DNA from: Muriicola sp. Z0-33
Lineage (GTDB): Bacteria > Bacteroidota > Bacteroidia > Flavobacteriales > Flavobacteriaceae
Direction of reading: 5' to 3'
DNA: 64,000 nt
Assembly (NCBI RefSeq): GCF_026126425.1
Contig: NZ_JAFMPW010000009.1
Location: forward strand, 1-64,000
The translations under genes and the position numbers were made by a program. Below are positions 1-8,782 of this stretch, one piece after another. Each line of letters starts with the position of its first letter. The stretch's first letter is position 1. The notes beneath the pieces are model-generated. The model had not been told where the DNA came from. It saw only the letters and a program-made list of their open reading frames with translations, and did not search any database.

Positions 1-71
1 AGAGAGAAGTACTGGAAGTCGGGAATTGGAAAGGAACAATTGCGAATAATAAGAAATAAACATAGTTAGAT

Positions 72-153
72 GCCTCGGTGGCGGAACTGGTAGACGCGCT
101 GGATTCAAAATCCAGTGTCTTCGGACGTGTGGGTTCGATTCCCACCCGAGGTA
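72..153 (+). tRNA. tRNA-Leu (anticodon CAA)
   Basis: The acceptor arms GCCTCGG and CCGAGGT pair with one G-U. The T-arm GTGGG/CCCAC encloses TTCGATT. The anticodon stem CTGGA/TCCAG encloses the loop TTCAAAA, giving anticodon CAA. The long variable arm is typical of class II leucine tRNAs. The discriminator base is A and no CCA is encoded, so the tail would be added enzymatically. A strong hairpin terminator follows about 30 nt downstream. Confidence 0.95.
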
Positions 154-181
154 CGAATAAACCACAAAAAAGTGGAAATAC

Positions 182-216
182 AAGCGAGCTTCAAAAAAGA
201 AGCTCGCTTCTTTTTT
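182..216 (+). terminator. Intrinsic terminator of tRNA-Leu
   Basis: A perfect 11-bp stem (AAGCGAGCTTC pairing with GAAGCTCGCTT) with a six-A loop is followed by a run of T residues. Placement and structure fit Rho-independent termination of the tRNA transcript. Confidence 0.85.
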
Positions 217-226
217 GAAGTAAAGC

Positions 227-486
227 GAAGTGTTTCTTTTTGTGGTTTTCAAAGCGAGCGCGTAGGGAAGCTTGCCGGAGGGCAAGCAATCCCACCGCGA
301 GTTTTGACTTCCCAGTTTGTAGTTTGTTCTGAGCGTGTATTGAAGTGTTTCTTTTTGTGGTTTTCAAAGCGAGCGAGTAGGGAAGCTTGCCGGAGGGCAA
401 GCAATCCCACCGCGAGTTTTGACTCCCCAGTTTGTAGTTTGTTCTGAGCGTGTATTGAAGTGTTTCTTTTTGTAGTCTTCAAAGGC
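227..486. repeat. 115-bp tandem repeat, two copies plus a partial third
   Basis: The block beginning GAAGTGTTTCTTTTTGTGG starts at 227, again at 342, and a truncated third copy starts at 457, so the period is exactly 115 bp. The first two units are nearly identical, with single-base differences such as GCGCGTAGG versus GCGAGTAGG. Each unit contains a small inverted repeat, GCTTGCC...GGCAAGC. Open frames here arise from the repeat and do not resemble proteins. Together with the terminator it fills the space between tRNA-Leu and the next gene; I see no gene in it. Confidence 0.85.
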
Positions 487-495
487 GCAAATCTG

Positions 496-1341
496 CTATT
501 TGGCGTATAGGCTAAAAAACTCTGCTGTATCTTTAATATCCTGAAGACCCAGTATCCAGCATACCTCGGAGGTATCGGAGAAGTCGAGCCCGCCAGCTGC
601 TATGGCCTCATTGTTGTAACGTCCTTCCACGCCATTATATTTATTCCCAATTTGTACAGCGTGTTGCCATAATTCTTTTAAAGCGGGCTCACTGATATCT
701 GTCTTCCATTGTGAGTACTCTGGCGTACGGAAGCCTGGAGTACCATTGCCAACAGCATTACCATCAGGGATTTTATGATAGGTGGCATTGCTCTTGACAT
801 ATGCCAGTTTCTGCTGATCTGTAACCTCTTCATTCCAGTTGCTGTGCTGCACTACATGAAATCTCTTAGGCGAATTAATATCAGGCATATCTTCCTTAAC
901 TGCCGCAATTAAAGCAGCGGTAAAGTCGGATTGCCCGGCTTCTGCAATCCAGATATTACCATCATTGTCAAGGGTTTTCTTAACTTTTGCTTTTACATCC
1001 TTAACCGCAGCAGATAATTTATTATGGGCATCTGTCCAGTTCTTGCCAAAGGCCATTTGGAATAGCGAATTAGGGGGCACATACAGGCCTTCCTGCACAC
1101 CATATGTGCCTGCCACAGCATGGTAGCTAACCTTGGCATAGTCCGGATGGCTCATCAGGGTAATAAAAGCTGCAACAGAATGCAGATCGTCCACATCGGT
1201 TTTACAATCGTATTGCACTAACAAAAGGTCCTTTTCTACATTGAAGCCTTCCTGGGGAGAATGATCAGGAATCATAAAGCTATTCCCTACAGTGATGAAA
1301 GCAAAAGTTATTACCAGCAACAAACGAATTCTAAGTTTCAT
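496..1341 (-). CDS. Exported nucleoside-hydrolase-like protein
   Basis: The N-terminus KLRIRLLLVITFAFITVG is a hydrophobic signal peptide. The start at 1341 is preferred over an in-frame ATG at 1365 because it puts the signal at the extreme N-terminus. Near residue 45 the motif YDCKTDVDDLHS resembles the calcium-binding DxDxxxDD loop of inosine-uridine nucleoside hydrolases: the first Asp and final Asp pair are kept, but the third position is Lys. A later segment (IWIAEAGQSDFTAAL) matches the fold's second conserved patch. The family cleaves N-glycosidic bonds of ribosides, or other glycosides in divergent members. The substrate cannot be read from sequence. It is probably the last gene of a leftward operon with the NTF2-like and alkaline phosphatase genes. 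Confidence 0.65.
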   Translation of the reverse strand: MKLRIRLLLVITFAFITVGNSFMIPDHSPQEGFNVEKDLLLVQYDCKTDVDDLHSVAAFITLMSHPDYAKVSYHAVAGTYGVQEGLYVPPNSLFQMAFGKNWTDAHNKLSAAVKDVKAKVKKTLDNDGNIWIAEAGQSDFTAALIAAVKEDMPDINSPKRFHVVQHSNWNEEVTDQQKLAYVKSNATYHKIPDGNAVGNGTPGFRTPEYSQWKTDISEPALKELWQHAVQIGNKYNGVEGRYNNEAIAAGGLDFSDTSEVCWILGLQDIKDTAEFFSLYAK

Positions 1342-1420
1342 ATTTTCTTGTTTTAGTTTTTTCAATTATCAATCTCCTCCTATATCCTTTACAGTAAGAG
1401 TGCGATTGGCTTAATTATTT

Positions 1421-1879
1421 TCATTGAGATCTTGAAGGTAGCATATTCCTGATCGAAGATATTTTCCATTTTCCGTCTTCAGTTACTAGCACAAAACTGC
1501 TCCACATATTCCTCTCTTTACCGTTTGGGTTTATAATCTGATATTGACAATCTACCAGGGCACAACCCGCATTTAAGAATCGCAATTTTTTTATTGTTAG
1601 CTTTCTTTTACCGGGGTTATTGGCCGAACTTCGCAACATTCCTTCAATAGCCATTTCCCTGTTGTTTCTCCAATTACCGGAAGAAACCAACTGATCCATA
1701 TCTGATGTCAGTATATTGTTGAGCATAAGCGTATCTAGTTGCTCTCTAGCCTGGACATACATTTCTATCACTGTGTAAATAGCGACTTTTTCCGGATTGT
1801 TCACATTATCCTGGGGATAAACAGAAAAAGTAATTAAAATACTGCATAAGGCCAGTAAAAAAGAGGTTATAGGTTTCAT
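1421..1879 (-). CDS. Exported NTF2/SnoaL-like protein
   Basis: This 152-residue protein has an N-terminal signal (KPITSFLLALCSILITFSVYPQ). The rest resembles the small cone-shaped NTF2/DUF4440 or putative lumazine-binding fold: a long N-terminal helix region with a YVQAREQLDTLMLNNILTSD-type pattern, then strands ending in WSSFVLVTEDGKWKISSIR. Such proteins are small ligand-binding or enzyme-accessory domains. It lies 30 nt downstream of the alkaline phosphatase gene and 55 nt upstream of the nucleoside-hydrolase-like gene, suggesting co-transcription. No catalytic residue can be assigned. Confidence 0.6.
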   Translation of the reverse strand: MKPITSFLLALCSILITFSVYPQDNVNNPEKVAIYTVIEMYVQAREQLDTLMLNNILTSDMDQLVSSGNWRNNREMAIEGMLRSSANNPGKRKLTIKKLRFLNAGCALVDCQYQIINPNGKERNMWSSFVLVTEDGKWKISSIRNMLPSRSQ

Positions 1880-1909
1880 ATGATATAGTTCGATAAATAT
1901 GTGATTTTG

Positions 1910-3091
1910 TTATTCTGAAAGGCCCTTGGAAGTTGAGATCAGGATTTTTAAGCGCTGACCAATGTCCGAATTGCGTTTGACATCTAAAAAGGTTTCGGCC
2001 CCAGGGCCCATCGCAAATAGTGGCACCACCGAAGCTGTATGATTTTTTGTGGCCCATACCAGCTGTAAATTGGGGTAATTACTATCCGACACTGCGGCCA
2101 GGCCACCGGTCTCGTGGTCTGAGGTAAAAACCACCAAAGTTTCTCCTTGTGTTTTGGCGTAATCGAGCACTAAAGAAAGCGTTTCCTGAAGTGCTGCTAT
2201 TCCTTTTAAAACCCTTTTAGAATCGTTCCTATGGGAAGCGGAATCCATTTCCTCACATTCCACCAGCAATATAAACGGACTGTCCCGATAACTCAGATAC
2301 CTCAATGCAGCATCTGTTAGCTGAAGAAGGTTGGGGGTAGAGGTCATGTCCTGAATTTCGTCTTCTTCAAAAATTGCAGCTATAGGTGCTAATACTTCAG
2401 TCTGCTGTGGTAGTGTCAGGGTGGCATCCAGCAGTTGAAATCGCTGTTTAAGGATTTCAATAGTGGTTTCGAGGTCCGGAATTTCATCCTCACCCAAATC
2501 TTCTAGTTCTCCGAAGAGTAGATCGAGCTCACTGGCAGCTATTTGAGTTAATATTTCTCTGGCATTATCACGAGAACCTGTATGGGCAACAAAGGCGGCC
2601 GGAGTGGCATCCCAGATATAAGAGTCTGTGACAATTGCTGTGTTGTATTGTTGGGCATTGGCTAATTCAAAAACATTGGTCAGGTGATTTCCTTCTGCAT
2701 CTTGCCCTATGACTTCAAAAAACGTGCTGGTACCTGTTGCCATGGCCGTTGCAGAAGCCCCGGAATCCGTTAGTGGTCCAAAAGTTGAACGCGTGTCGTG
2801 CCAGCTTTTCACATCGAACTGCTGCCAGACCGAAGTTTTATTTTCCTTTTGTTGAGTTAGCATGGCCAAAGACAGATGGGTAAAGCCCAAGCCATCAGCC
2901 ACAAAAATTATGATGTTCCTGGGTGTATTGTCTACACTATCTATAGTAGTTCCTTTAGGTTCTAATCCAGGTGAAAATTCGATATCCCCGGATGAACTCA
3001 CTACTTTGAGATTAAACAAATAAAATATGCCAACAATGAGCAAGCCTAGCACCAACGCGGTAAGGAGACTTGTCTTTTTCCAATTTTTCAC
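1910..3091 (-). CDS. Alkaline phosphatase (PhoA family), membrane-anchored or exported
   Basis: The 393-residue protein has an N-terminal membrane segment (residues 8-27). The family's motifs are in order: IIIFVADGLG near 60-69 (metal-binding Asp), TDSGASATAMATG at 108-120 with nucleophile Ser110, a VTDSYIWDATPAAFVAH patch, ILLVECEEMDSASH with the Glu, Asp and His ligands at the usual spacing, FTSDHETGG, and a C-terminal HTASVVPLFAMGPGA segment with the last His ligand. It hydrolyses phosphate monoesters in the periplasm. In this operon it could dephosphorylate sugar phosphates or nucleotides before the nucleoside-hydrolase-like enzyme acts; that link is inference from context. No Pho box was recognised. 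Confidence 0.9.
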   Translation of the reverse strand: MKNWKKTSLLTALVLGLLIVGIFYLFNLKVVSSSGDIEFSPGLEPKGTTIDSVDNTPRNIIIFVADGLGFTHLSLAMLTQQKENKTSVWQQFDVKSWHDTRSTFGPLTDSGASATAMATGTSTFFEVIGQDAEGNHLTNVFELANAQQYNTAIVTDSYIWDATPAAFVAHTGSRDNAREILTQIAASELDLLFGELEDLGEDEIPDLETTIEILKQRFQLLDATLTLPQQTEVLAPIAAIFEEDEIQDMTSTPNLLQLTDAALRYLSYRDSPFILLVECEEMDSASHRNDSKRVLKGIAALQETLSLVLDYAKTQGETLVVFTSDHETGGLAAVSDSNYPNLQLVWATKNHTASVVPLFAMGPGAETFLDVKRNSDIGQRLKILISTSKGLSE

Positions 3092-3241
3092 AGTCGAATT
3101 ATCTGTAGATTAAGATACAAAAAATCGGTCCAGATTATTATAACCTGGTCCTATTTGTTTTGCCAGAAAAAGCCAGCATTTTCCAAAAACGTATTTAACT
3201 GATTTTCATAAGTGCTTTCTTCCTTTCAATATTCCTGATAG

Positions 3242-4741
3242 CTAGCTATAGGTGCGGTCGTGCGAACGCAATTTATTCCATTCATCCGTAGATTTAAAGA
3301 AACTCTTATCACTGGGATGCAGGTGCTTTTTAACCACCTCTTCATTTAGTTCTATACCCAATCCAGGGGCCGTAAGGGGCACCGTGGCAAAACCTTTATC
3401 GATCATTTTAAAACCCCCGACAGTTTTGACCAGATTTTCCCACCAGGGAAGATCCACAGAATGGTGCTCCAGGGCCAGGAAATTCTGGCTGGCCGCAGCA
3501 CAATGCACATTGGCCATAAAAGAAACCGGGGTTCCTGCCTGATGCATGGCCATGGCAATTCCAAATTCTTCGGCATAATCGGCTATCCTTTTAGTTTCCA
3601 GTAATCCGCCCGAAGATGCTAAATCCGGATGAACAATATCTACGGAGCGGTTATGAATCAGCGGTTTAAAATTTTCGAGATAATGGATATCTTCTCCAGT
3701 AGTGGTTGGCGTCTCAATGGCTTCCGTGATGGTTCTCCATTGTGTGGTATGTTGCCAGGGAACCATATCTTCAAACCATGCCAGCCTGTATTTATCCAAA
3801 GCTTTGGCCAGCCTTATGCCGTTGTTAAGATCAAAATGGCCGTAATGATCTGTTGAGATAGGGATTTCATAACCCACCATATTTCTAACATTTTCAACAA
3901 CTTGTTGCAAATGTTCCAGGCCTTTTTCAGTAATCTGGATTTGTGTAAAGGGGTGTGCGGTATTTGCATAGGACATGGAGTTTTGCATATCGCCCCATTG
4001 ACTTAAATTACCATTAGCATCTTCCCAGATCTTCCCATTTACAATAGTTCCGGGGATTCCTTTGAGTTCACCAATAGATACATCCATTTTAAGCCAGGTA
4101 TAGCCCTGATCCTGAACCCTGAAATTTATGAGTCGTTGCTGTTCTTCAGGAGAACTGGCTTCGGGGGTGTCGGCATATAACCTGACCTTATCCCTGTACC
4201 GGCCACCAAGTAGTTGCCATGCAGGCACATTGTAGGCTTTACCACAGATATCCCACAGTGCCATTTCTACGGCGCAAACCCCTCCGGCTTGCCTTGCCGG
4301 GCCTCCAAACTGTTTGATAGTTTTAAATATCTTCTCAACATTGCAGGGATTCTGCCCAAGGATGCGGCTTTTTAGGAATAATGCATAACGCACATCCGCG
4401 GCATCCCTGACTTCGCCCAGGCCGTAAATGCCCTGATTGGTGTCTATGCGAATTATGGCAGTACCTCCCATGACATTGGTTAAGGCATAGCGCATGTCTG
4501 TTATCTTCAATTCCGAAGGTGATGAACTACGGTTAACCCTGGACGTGGTCTCGGATATAGTGTCTTCAAAAGAATAGGCTACAAAACTGCTAAGTGCCAT
4601 GCCTCCAAGGGCGGTTCTTTTTAAAAAATTTCTTCGGTCGTTAGAGGTTTTTGGATGATTTTGCTCTGCAAGGCGGGAGGCGGAGTACGCCATTTCCTCT
4701 TCTTTGTTTTTAGCGATCAGCTGTTGAAGGACATTTTTCAT
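3242..4741 (-). CDS. Exported enolase-superfamily (mandelate racemase/muconate lactonizing) enzyme
   Basis: The likely start is the ATG at 4741 (about 499 residues). A longer frame to 4846 would bury the twin-arginine signal (RRNFLKRTALGG, RR near residues 36-37). The C-terminal barrel shows the three metal carboxylates of the superfamily in STDHYGH, WFEDMVPW and TGEDIHY, with a KMDVS lysine motif before them and HPDLASSGGLLETKRIADY after. Sequence style is closest to sugar-acid dehydratases of the galactonate type, but the substrate is not determinable by eye. A Tat signal on an enolase-superfamily member implies export of a folded enzyme. It is 150 nt upstream of the alkaline phosphatase gene and diverges from an exported Gfo/Idh gene. 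Confidence 0.85.
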   Translation of the reverse strand: MKNVLQQLIAKNKEEEMAYSASRLAEQNHPKTSNDRRNFLKRTALGGMALSSFVAYSFEDTISETTSRVNRSSSPSELKITDMRYALTNVMGGTAIIRIDTNQGIYGLGEVRDAADVRYALFLKSRILGQNPCNVEKIFKTIKQFGGPARQAGGVCAVEMALWDICGKAYNVPAWQLLGGRYRDKVRLYADTPEASSPEEQQRLINFRVQDQGYTWLKMDVSIGELKGIPGTIVNGKIWEDANGNLSQWGDMQNSMSYANTAHPFTQIQITEKGLEHLQQVVENVRNMVGYEIPISTDHYGHFDLNNGIRLAKALDKYRLAWFEDMVPWQHTTQWRTITEAIETPTTTGEDIHYLENFKPLIHNRSVDIVHPDLASSGGLLETKRIADYAEEFGIAMAMHQAGTPVSFMANVHCAAASQNFLALEHHSVDLPWWENLVKTVGGFKMIDKGFATVPLTAPGLGIELNEEVVKKHLHPSDKSFFKSTDEWNKLRSHDRTYS

Positions 4742-4928
4742 AAATGTGTTTTTAGAATGATTAACCTTATGTGAACTGTGTACTAAATGTACATATATTA
4801 TTTTACGGTTCCGGGCTTTGATCAGACGAACGATGAACATTGACAATCTTTGGTTTTATTGTGATTATTTCTACTAGTAATTGTCTAGCCTAAGGATATC
4901 CCTTATTTTAGATGAAAATCAAAAGAGC

Positions 4929-6035
4929 ATGGGAACAAGGAGAAATTTTATAGAGAAATTAACTGTTGCATCTGTCGGGGTTCCATTGGTATATAACCCT
5001 TCTACCTTATTTGCAGCAACCGGGGAGCATTATGATGGTCCTGTGCTGAGGGTGGCCATAATGGGACTTGGAAGTTATGGAACCAGAGTGGCGAAGGCAA
5101 TGGTATCTTGTAAGCGGGCCAGGTTGGTGGGATTAATTAGTGGCACCCCGGCAAAAGTGGTCAAATGGAGGGCGCAATACAATATCCCTGAAAAAAACTG
5201 CTACAATTACCAGAATTTTGACCAGCTAAAAGATAATCCGGATATAGATGCAGTCTATGTTATTACCCCCAATGGACTGCATTGCGAGCAATCTATAAGA
5301 GTTGCCCGTGCAGGGAAACATGTGATTTGTGAAAAACCAATGGGGATAAATGCTGCTGAAGGACAAAAGATGGTAGATGCGTGTAAGGCAGCAGGGGTTA
5401 AATTATTGATTGGGTACCGAATGCATTTTGAACCCAAAACCGTTGCTGTCATCAAAATGCGTCAGGAGGGTGTTTTTGGACAGCTTAAATTTTTCCAGGG
5501 ACAATCCGGTTTTGTCATAGGGAATCCTAACCAATGGAGATTAAACAAGAAGTTATCCGGAGGTGGAGCAATGATGGATATAGGAATTTACTCTATTAAC
5601 GGGGCCCGTTATATGCTCGGGGAAGAACCAGTTTGGGTCACGGCCCAGGAAACCAAAACCGATCCTGTTAAGTTTAAAGAAGGGATAGATGAGACCATTC
5701 AATTTCAAATGGGATTCCCGAGCGGGGCAGTGGCATCTTGCCTGTCTACCTATGCCATGAATCATCTGGATAGATTTTTTCTCAATGGATCGGAAGGCTT
5801 TGCTGAAATGCAGCCATCAACGGGTTATGGACCTATTGAAGGACGTACCCACAAGGGGAAACTTACACAGCCTCATATTACGCATCAGACCTTACAAATG
5901 GACGGGATGGCAAAAATAATATTCGAGGATATCCAACCTATTGTACCTGTTGACGGGGAAGAGGGGGTAAAGGACATGAAAATTATAGATGCTATCTTTT
6001 TAGCCGTAAAGACAGGTAAAAAAGTTATGCTTTAG
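4929..6035 (+). CDS. Exported Gfo/Idh/MocA-family oxidoreductase
   Basis: The ATG at 4929 is chosen because a Tat-type signal follows at once (TRRNFIEKLTVASVGVPL); an upstream TTG-initiated frame from 4881 only adds a poor extension. The NAD(P)-binding Rossmann motif is VAIMGLGSYGTRVAKAM, and VICEKPMG is the family's catalytic-lysine motif. The C-terminal half is the Gfo/Idh substrate-binding sheet (GGGAMMDIGIYSINGARYMLG). Relatives include glucose-fructose oxidoreductase, which is periplasmic with a tightly held cofactor. It ends 5 nt before the convergent SDR gene. The substrate is unknown, probably a sugar or sugar acid. Confidence 0.9.
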   Translation: MGTRRNFIEKLTVASVGVPLVYNPSTLFAATGEHYDGPVLRVAIMGLGSYGTRVAKAMVSCKRARLVGLISGTPAKVVKWRAQYNIPEKNCYNYQNFDQLKDNPDIDAVYVITPNGLHCEQSIRVARAGKHVICEKPMGINAAEGQKMVDACKAAGVKLLIGYRMHFEPKTVAVIKMRQEGVFGQLKFFQGQSGFVIGNPNQWRLNKKLSGGGAMMDIGIYSINGARYMLGEEPVWVTAQETKTDPVKFKEGIDETIQFQMGFPSGAVASCLSTYAMNHLDRFFLNGSEGFAEMQPSTGYGPIEGRTHKGKLTQPHITHQTLQMDGMAKIIFEDIQPIVPVDGEEGVKDMKIIDAIFLAVKTGKKVML

Positions 6036-6040
6036 GTGTA

Positions 6041-6790
6041 TTAACCACGGCCAATGTAAGGCATCTCGTTGGCCATAATCGTCATAAAAGGAACGTTCGT
6101 ATCCAGAGGTAAGCCTGCCATATATACCACAGCACGGCCAACATCGTTAACATTCATGGTAGGTTCTGGTTTGGAAGTGCCATCTGCCTGGAGAATACCC
6201 TTTTCAATTTTTGTTGTCATTTCACTTGCTGCATTCCCAATGTCTATCTGTCCACAGCAGATATTGTACTTACGGCCATCCAGGGAGGCAGATTTGGTTA
6301 AACCCGTGATGCCGTGTTTACTAGCAGTATAGGCAACAGAATTAGGCCTGGGTACATGGGCACTTATAGAACCGTTATTTATAATACGCCCTCCCATTGG
6401 TTCCTGGTTTTTCATAATCTTAAATGCCTCCTGCATGCACCAGAAGGTGCCAGACAGGTTGGTGTCTATTGCACGTTTCCAATCTTCTCTGCTTAGCTGA
6501 TCGAAAGGATGTGCCGGGGCACCAATTCCTGCGTTGTTAAATAGCAAATCTAACCTTCCATATTTATTTCTAAGCTCGTTAAAAAGTTCCGCAACACTAT
6601 CTGGGTCTGTAATGTCTGTAACCACTGTAGTTGTTTCACTTGCACATAAGTTGGAGGTTTTAAGGAGTTGATCTGCTCTTCTGCCAGCTAAAATCAATGT
6701 CCAACCTGCCCTGCTGAGGGCTAGTGCTGAAGCCCGTCCAATTCCCGACCCAGCTCCCGTGACTACTGCTATTTTGCTGTTTTGTGACAT
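6041..6790 (-). CDS. SDR-family oxidoreductase
   Basis: A 249-residue classical short-chain dehydrogenase. It has the cofactor loop [16 protein letters not shown] near the N-terminus, the NNAGIG motif, and the catalytic Tyr/Lys in [11 protein letters not shown] with an upstream Ser in NNGSISAH. No signal peptide is present, so it is cytoplasmic. It is the third gene of a leftward set: DUF1080 lipoprotein, 2-hydroxyacid dehydrogenase, SDR, with gaps of 31-33 nt. Context suggests oxidation or reduction of a sugar-derived alcohol or ketone; the exact substrate is unknown. Confidence 0.9.
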   Translation of the reverse strand: MSQNSKIAVVTGAGSGIGRASALALSRAGWTLILAGRRADQLLKTSNLCASETTTVVTDITDPDSVAELFNELRNKYGRLDLLFNNAGIGAPAHPFDQLSREDWKRAIDTNLSGTFWCMQEAFKIMKNQEPMGGRIINNGSISAHVPRPNSVAYTASKHGITGLTKSASLDGRKYNICCGQIDIGNAASEMTTKIEKGILQADGTSKPEPTMNVNDVGRAVVYMAGLPLDTNVPFMTIMANEMPYIGRG

Positions 6791-6823
6791 GTGGTTCTAC
6801 AGTTTTTAATTATAATTGATTGC

Positions 6824-7786
6824 TTATAATTCCACAAGGTTTTTCAGGGTGGTTCCTTTTGAGAATTGTATGATATTGAGTGCGGCTAGCCTGGACATTT
6901 CATTTCTGGCTTCTACAGTTGCTGACCCTATATGCGGTAATACAGCAACGTTTTCCATTTGGAGCAGCGGATTGTCTGGTAACATGGGTTCGGGATCGGT
7001 TACGTCTAATCCTGCGCCCCAGATTGTTTTATTCTTTAAGGCTTCAATAAGGTCCTTTTCATTGTGAATACCACCTCTTGCCGTATTAATAAATATGGCC
7101 GAGGGTTTCATTTTGGCAAATGTTGGCCCATCAAACAATTGCCGGGTCTTATTTGTAAGTGCGGCATGAACAGAGAGCACATCACTCTGGGCCAATAGCT
7201 CATCAAAGGAAACCATACGGGCATTGAGGAGCTTTTCAACTTCTTTATTTGGTTTTCGGTTATGGTAAATCACTTCCATGTTATAGGCTCCGGCACATCG
7301 CTTGGCGAATTCGGAACCTATTCTGCCCATTCCTAAAATTCCAACTGTCTTTCCTTTCAACTCGATTCCTAAATTGGCCTTTGGCCTGAAATGTGTCCAT
7401 TTTTCGGCCTCAATTTGCTTGTGCATATAGAACATTTTTCTGGAAACGGCCAGCATTAGCCCGAAAGCGATATCGGCAGTAGCCGCGGTCATTGCACCCG
7501 GCGTATTGGTGATGGGAATTTTAAACTCTGATGCACTTTTAAGATCAATATTATTGTACCCTACGGCATACTGTGAAATAAGTTTAAGATGTTTATTGGT
7601 CTTCAGAAAATGTCTGTCAATTTTGTAGATACTGGAGGAAAGCAGGATGTCATGATTTTTACTGGCTTCCAAAAGTTCCTTGTACTGCATCGGCAGATCG
7701 TTAGTCCAGAGGGTCAGTTCAAAGCCTTCTTTGCGAAGCATCTCTATACCTACTTTTGGTATATCAATAGAAACCAGGACTTTCAT
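6824..7786 (-). CDS. D-2-hydroxyacid dehydrogenase (glyoxylate/hydroxypyruvate reductase-like)
   Basis: This 320-residue protein has the whole family signature set: a TVGILGMGRIGSEFAKR Rossmann loop, HAALTNKTRQLF, INTARGGIHNEKDLIEAL containing the catalytic Arg, a DPEPML segment with the Glu, and LPHIGSATVEARNEM with the catalytic His. Members reduce 2-keto acids such as glyoxylate, hydroxypyruvate or 2-ketogluconate with NAD(P)H. It sits between the DUF1080 and SDR genes in one apparent operon and could process a keto-acid made by the neighbouring sugar-acid enzymes (inference). Confidence 0.9.
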   Translation of the reverse strand: MKVLVSIDIPKVGIEMLRKEGFELTLWTNDLPMQYKELLEASKNHDILLSSSIYKIDRHFLKTNKHLKLISQYAVGYNNIDLKSASEFKIPITNTPGAMTAATADIAFGLMLAVSRKMFYMHKQIEAEKWTHFRPKANLGIELKGKTVGILGMGRIGSEFAKRCAGAYNMEVIYHNRKPNKEVEKLLNARMVSFDELLAQSDVLSVHAALTNKTRQLFDGPTFAKMKPSAIFINTARGGIHNEKDLIEALKNKTIWGAGLDVTDPEPMLPDNPLLQMENVAVLPHIGSATVEARNEMSRLAALNIIQFSKGTTLKNLVEL

Positions 7787-7817
7787 AAATAGTTATTTAA
7801 TAGAATTGCTTGATATC

Positions 7818-8618
7818 TTAATATTCCAGAAGTTCAATTTTTCTAAAATCTATTGGATGACTGTTAGACTGAATTGAAAGAAACCCTTCTTTAACGGTAT
7901 CATCTCCGTTTATGATTAGCGCTTTTGCCGTTTTGTTTTCAGGGTCATAGTTAGGATTGGCATACCGTAGTATTTCTTCTCCATTTACATAGTGGGTAAT
8001 CTGACCATCTTTTATATCAATTTCCAAACTTACCCATTGATCCCCGTGAAAAGTTCTGGAAACCACCGGAGGGGTACAATAACCAGAATTTTTTTCACCG
8101 TTGACCTCAATAAACATCCCATTGGCACAGGCCGCACCAACCGGTCGCTCATCGCTGCCGTTTCCTCCGTGTAAATTGTATTCCAGGCAAATGGGAAAGG
8201 CGTCTGTTATACTGAGCGTGGCGGGAGGCTGACTGTGGAATTGAATGCCACTGTCTCTATAGCCCCATTCCGGAGCTCCGGGAGCGGTTTCCCCAACAAA
8301 TCTATATTCTGCCCTAAACCTGTAATTGGATAATTTTTTGTTGAAGTACAGGCCGCCGAAACGATCGTCAAAGTTATCGCCATAGGCATCATAGCGAATG
8401 CTTAAAATACCGTTTTCTACTCTAAATGTATTGCCAAAATTCTCTCCCATGGGAAAGCCCCTTATCTTCATAGTCCAGCCATCCAAATCCTTTCCATTAA
8501 ATATGGTTTTCCAATTATCGGTGGCAGCTTTTTCTTGCTTTGTATTTGGCTTTTTTTCGGCGCAGGAGACTGCCAAAGATAAAAGCAGCAGCATTATATA
8601 TTGTTTTAAGTTTGGCAT
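7818..8618 (-). CDS. DUF1080 lipoprotein (3-keto-disaccharide hydrolase domain)
   Basis: The ATG at 8618 opens directly on a lipoprotein signal (QYIMLLLLSLAVSCAEKK); the frame continues to 8645 but that adds nine residues before the signal. The mature part starts WKTIFNGKDLDGW and continues with the jelly-roll pattern of DUF1080 (WGYRDSGIQFHSQP; YVNGEEILRY; PIDFRKIELLEY). Some DUF1080 members hydrolyse 3-keto-glycosides, working with Gfo/Idh-type dehydrogenases that make the 3-keto group. Gfo/Idh genes near both DUF1080 genes in this window fit that chemistry. It is the first gene of the DUF1080-dehydrogenase-SDR unit. Confidence 0.85.
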   Translation of the reverse strand: MPNLKQYIMLLLLSLAVSCAEKKPNTKQEKAATDNWKTIFNGKDLDGWTMKIRGFPMGENFGNTFRVENGILSIRYDAYGDNFDDRFGGLYFNKKLSNYRFRAEYRFVGETAPGAPEWGYRDSGIQFHSQPPATLSITDAFPICLEYNLHGGNGSDERPVGAACANGMFIEVNGEKNSGYCTPPVVSRTFHGDQWVSLEIDIKDGQITHYVNGEEILRYANPNYDPENKTAKALIINGDDTVKEGFLSIQSNSHPIDFRKIELLEY

Positions 8619-8782
8619 ATGTTGTTTATAAGAAGTGTAATACAATTATAAAGTAGAAAGATAATTCAATATTATTAAAAAGTCGGAAATAATTCCTGCT
8701 GCTGAGGTGCATGATAGCGGAGTTCGTGCTTAAAAATACATTTCTTATTTTAGAGGTCTTATCATAATAAATCTGCCAAACT

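Noticed and set aside
1-69. End of an upstream gene before tRNA-Leu
   Set aside because: More than one frame stays open to a stop in these 69 bases, so the reading frame cannot be chosen.
115-447. Open frames across the 115-bp repeats and tRNA-Leu
   Set aside because: They overlap the tRNA and owe their openness to repeat sequence; no protein-like features.
4779-4793. TGTAC-N5-GTACA inverted repeat in the divergent region before the enolase-superfamily gene
   Set aside because: Five-base arms are too short to separate from chance in A/T-rich DNA.
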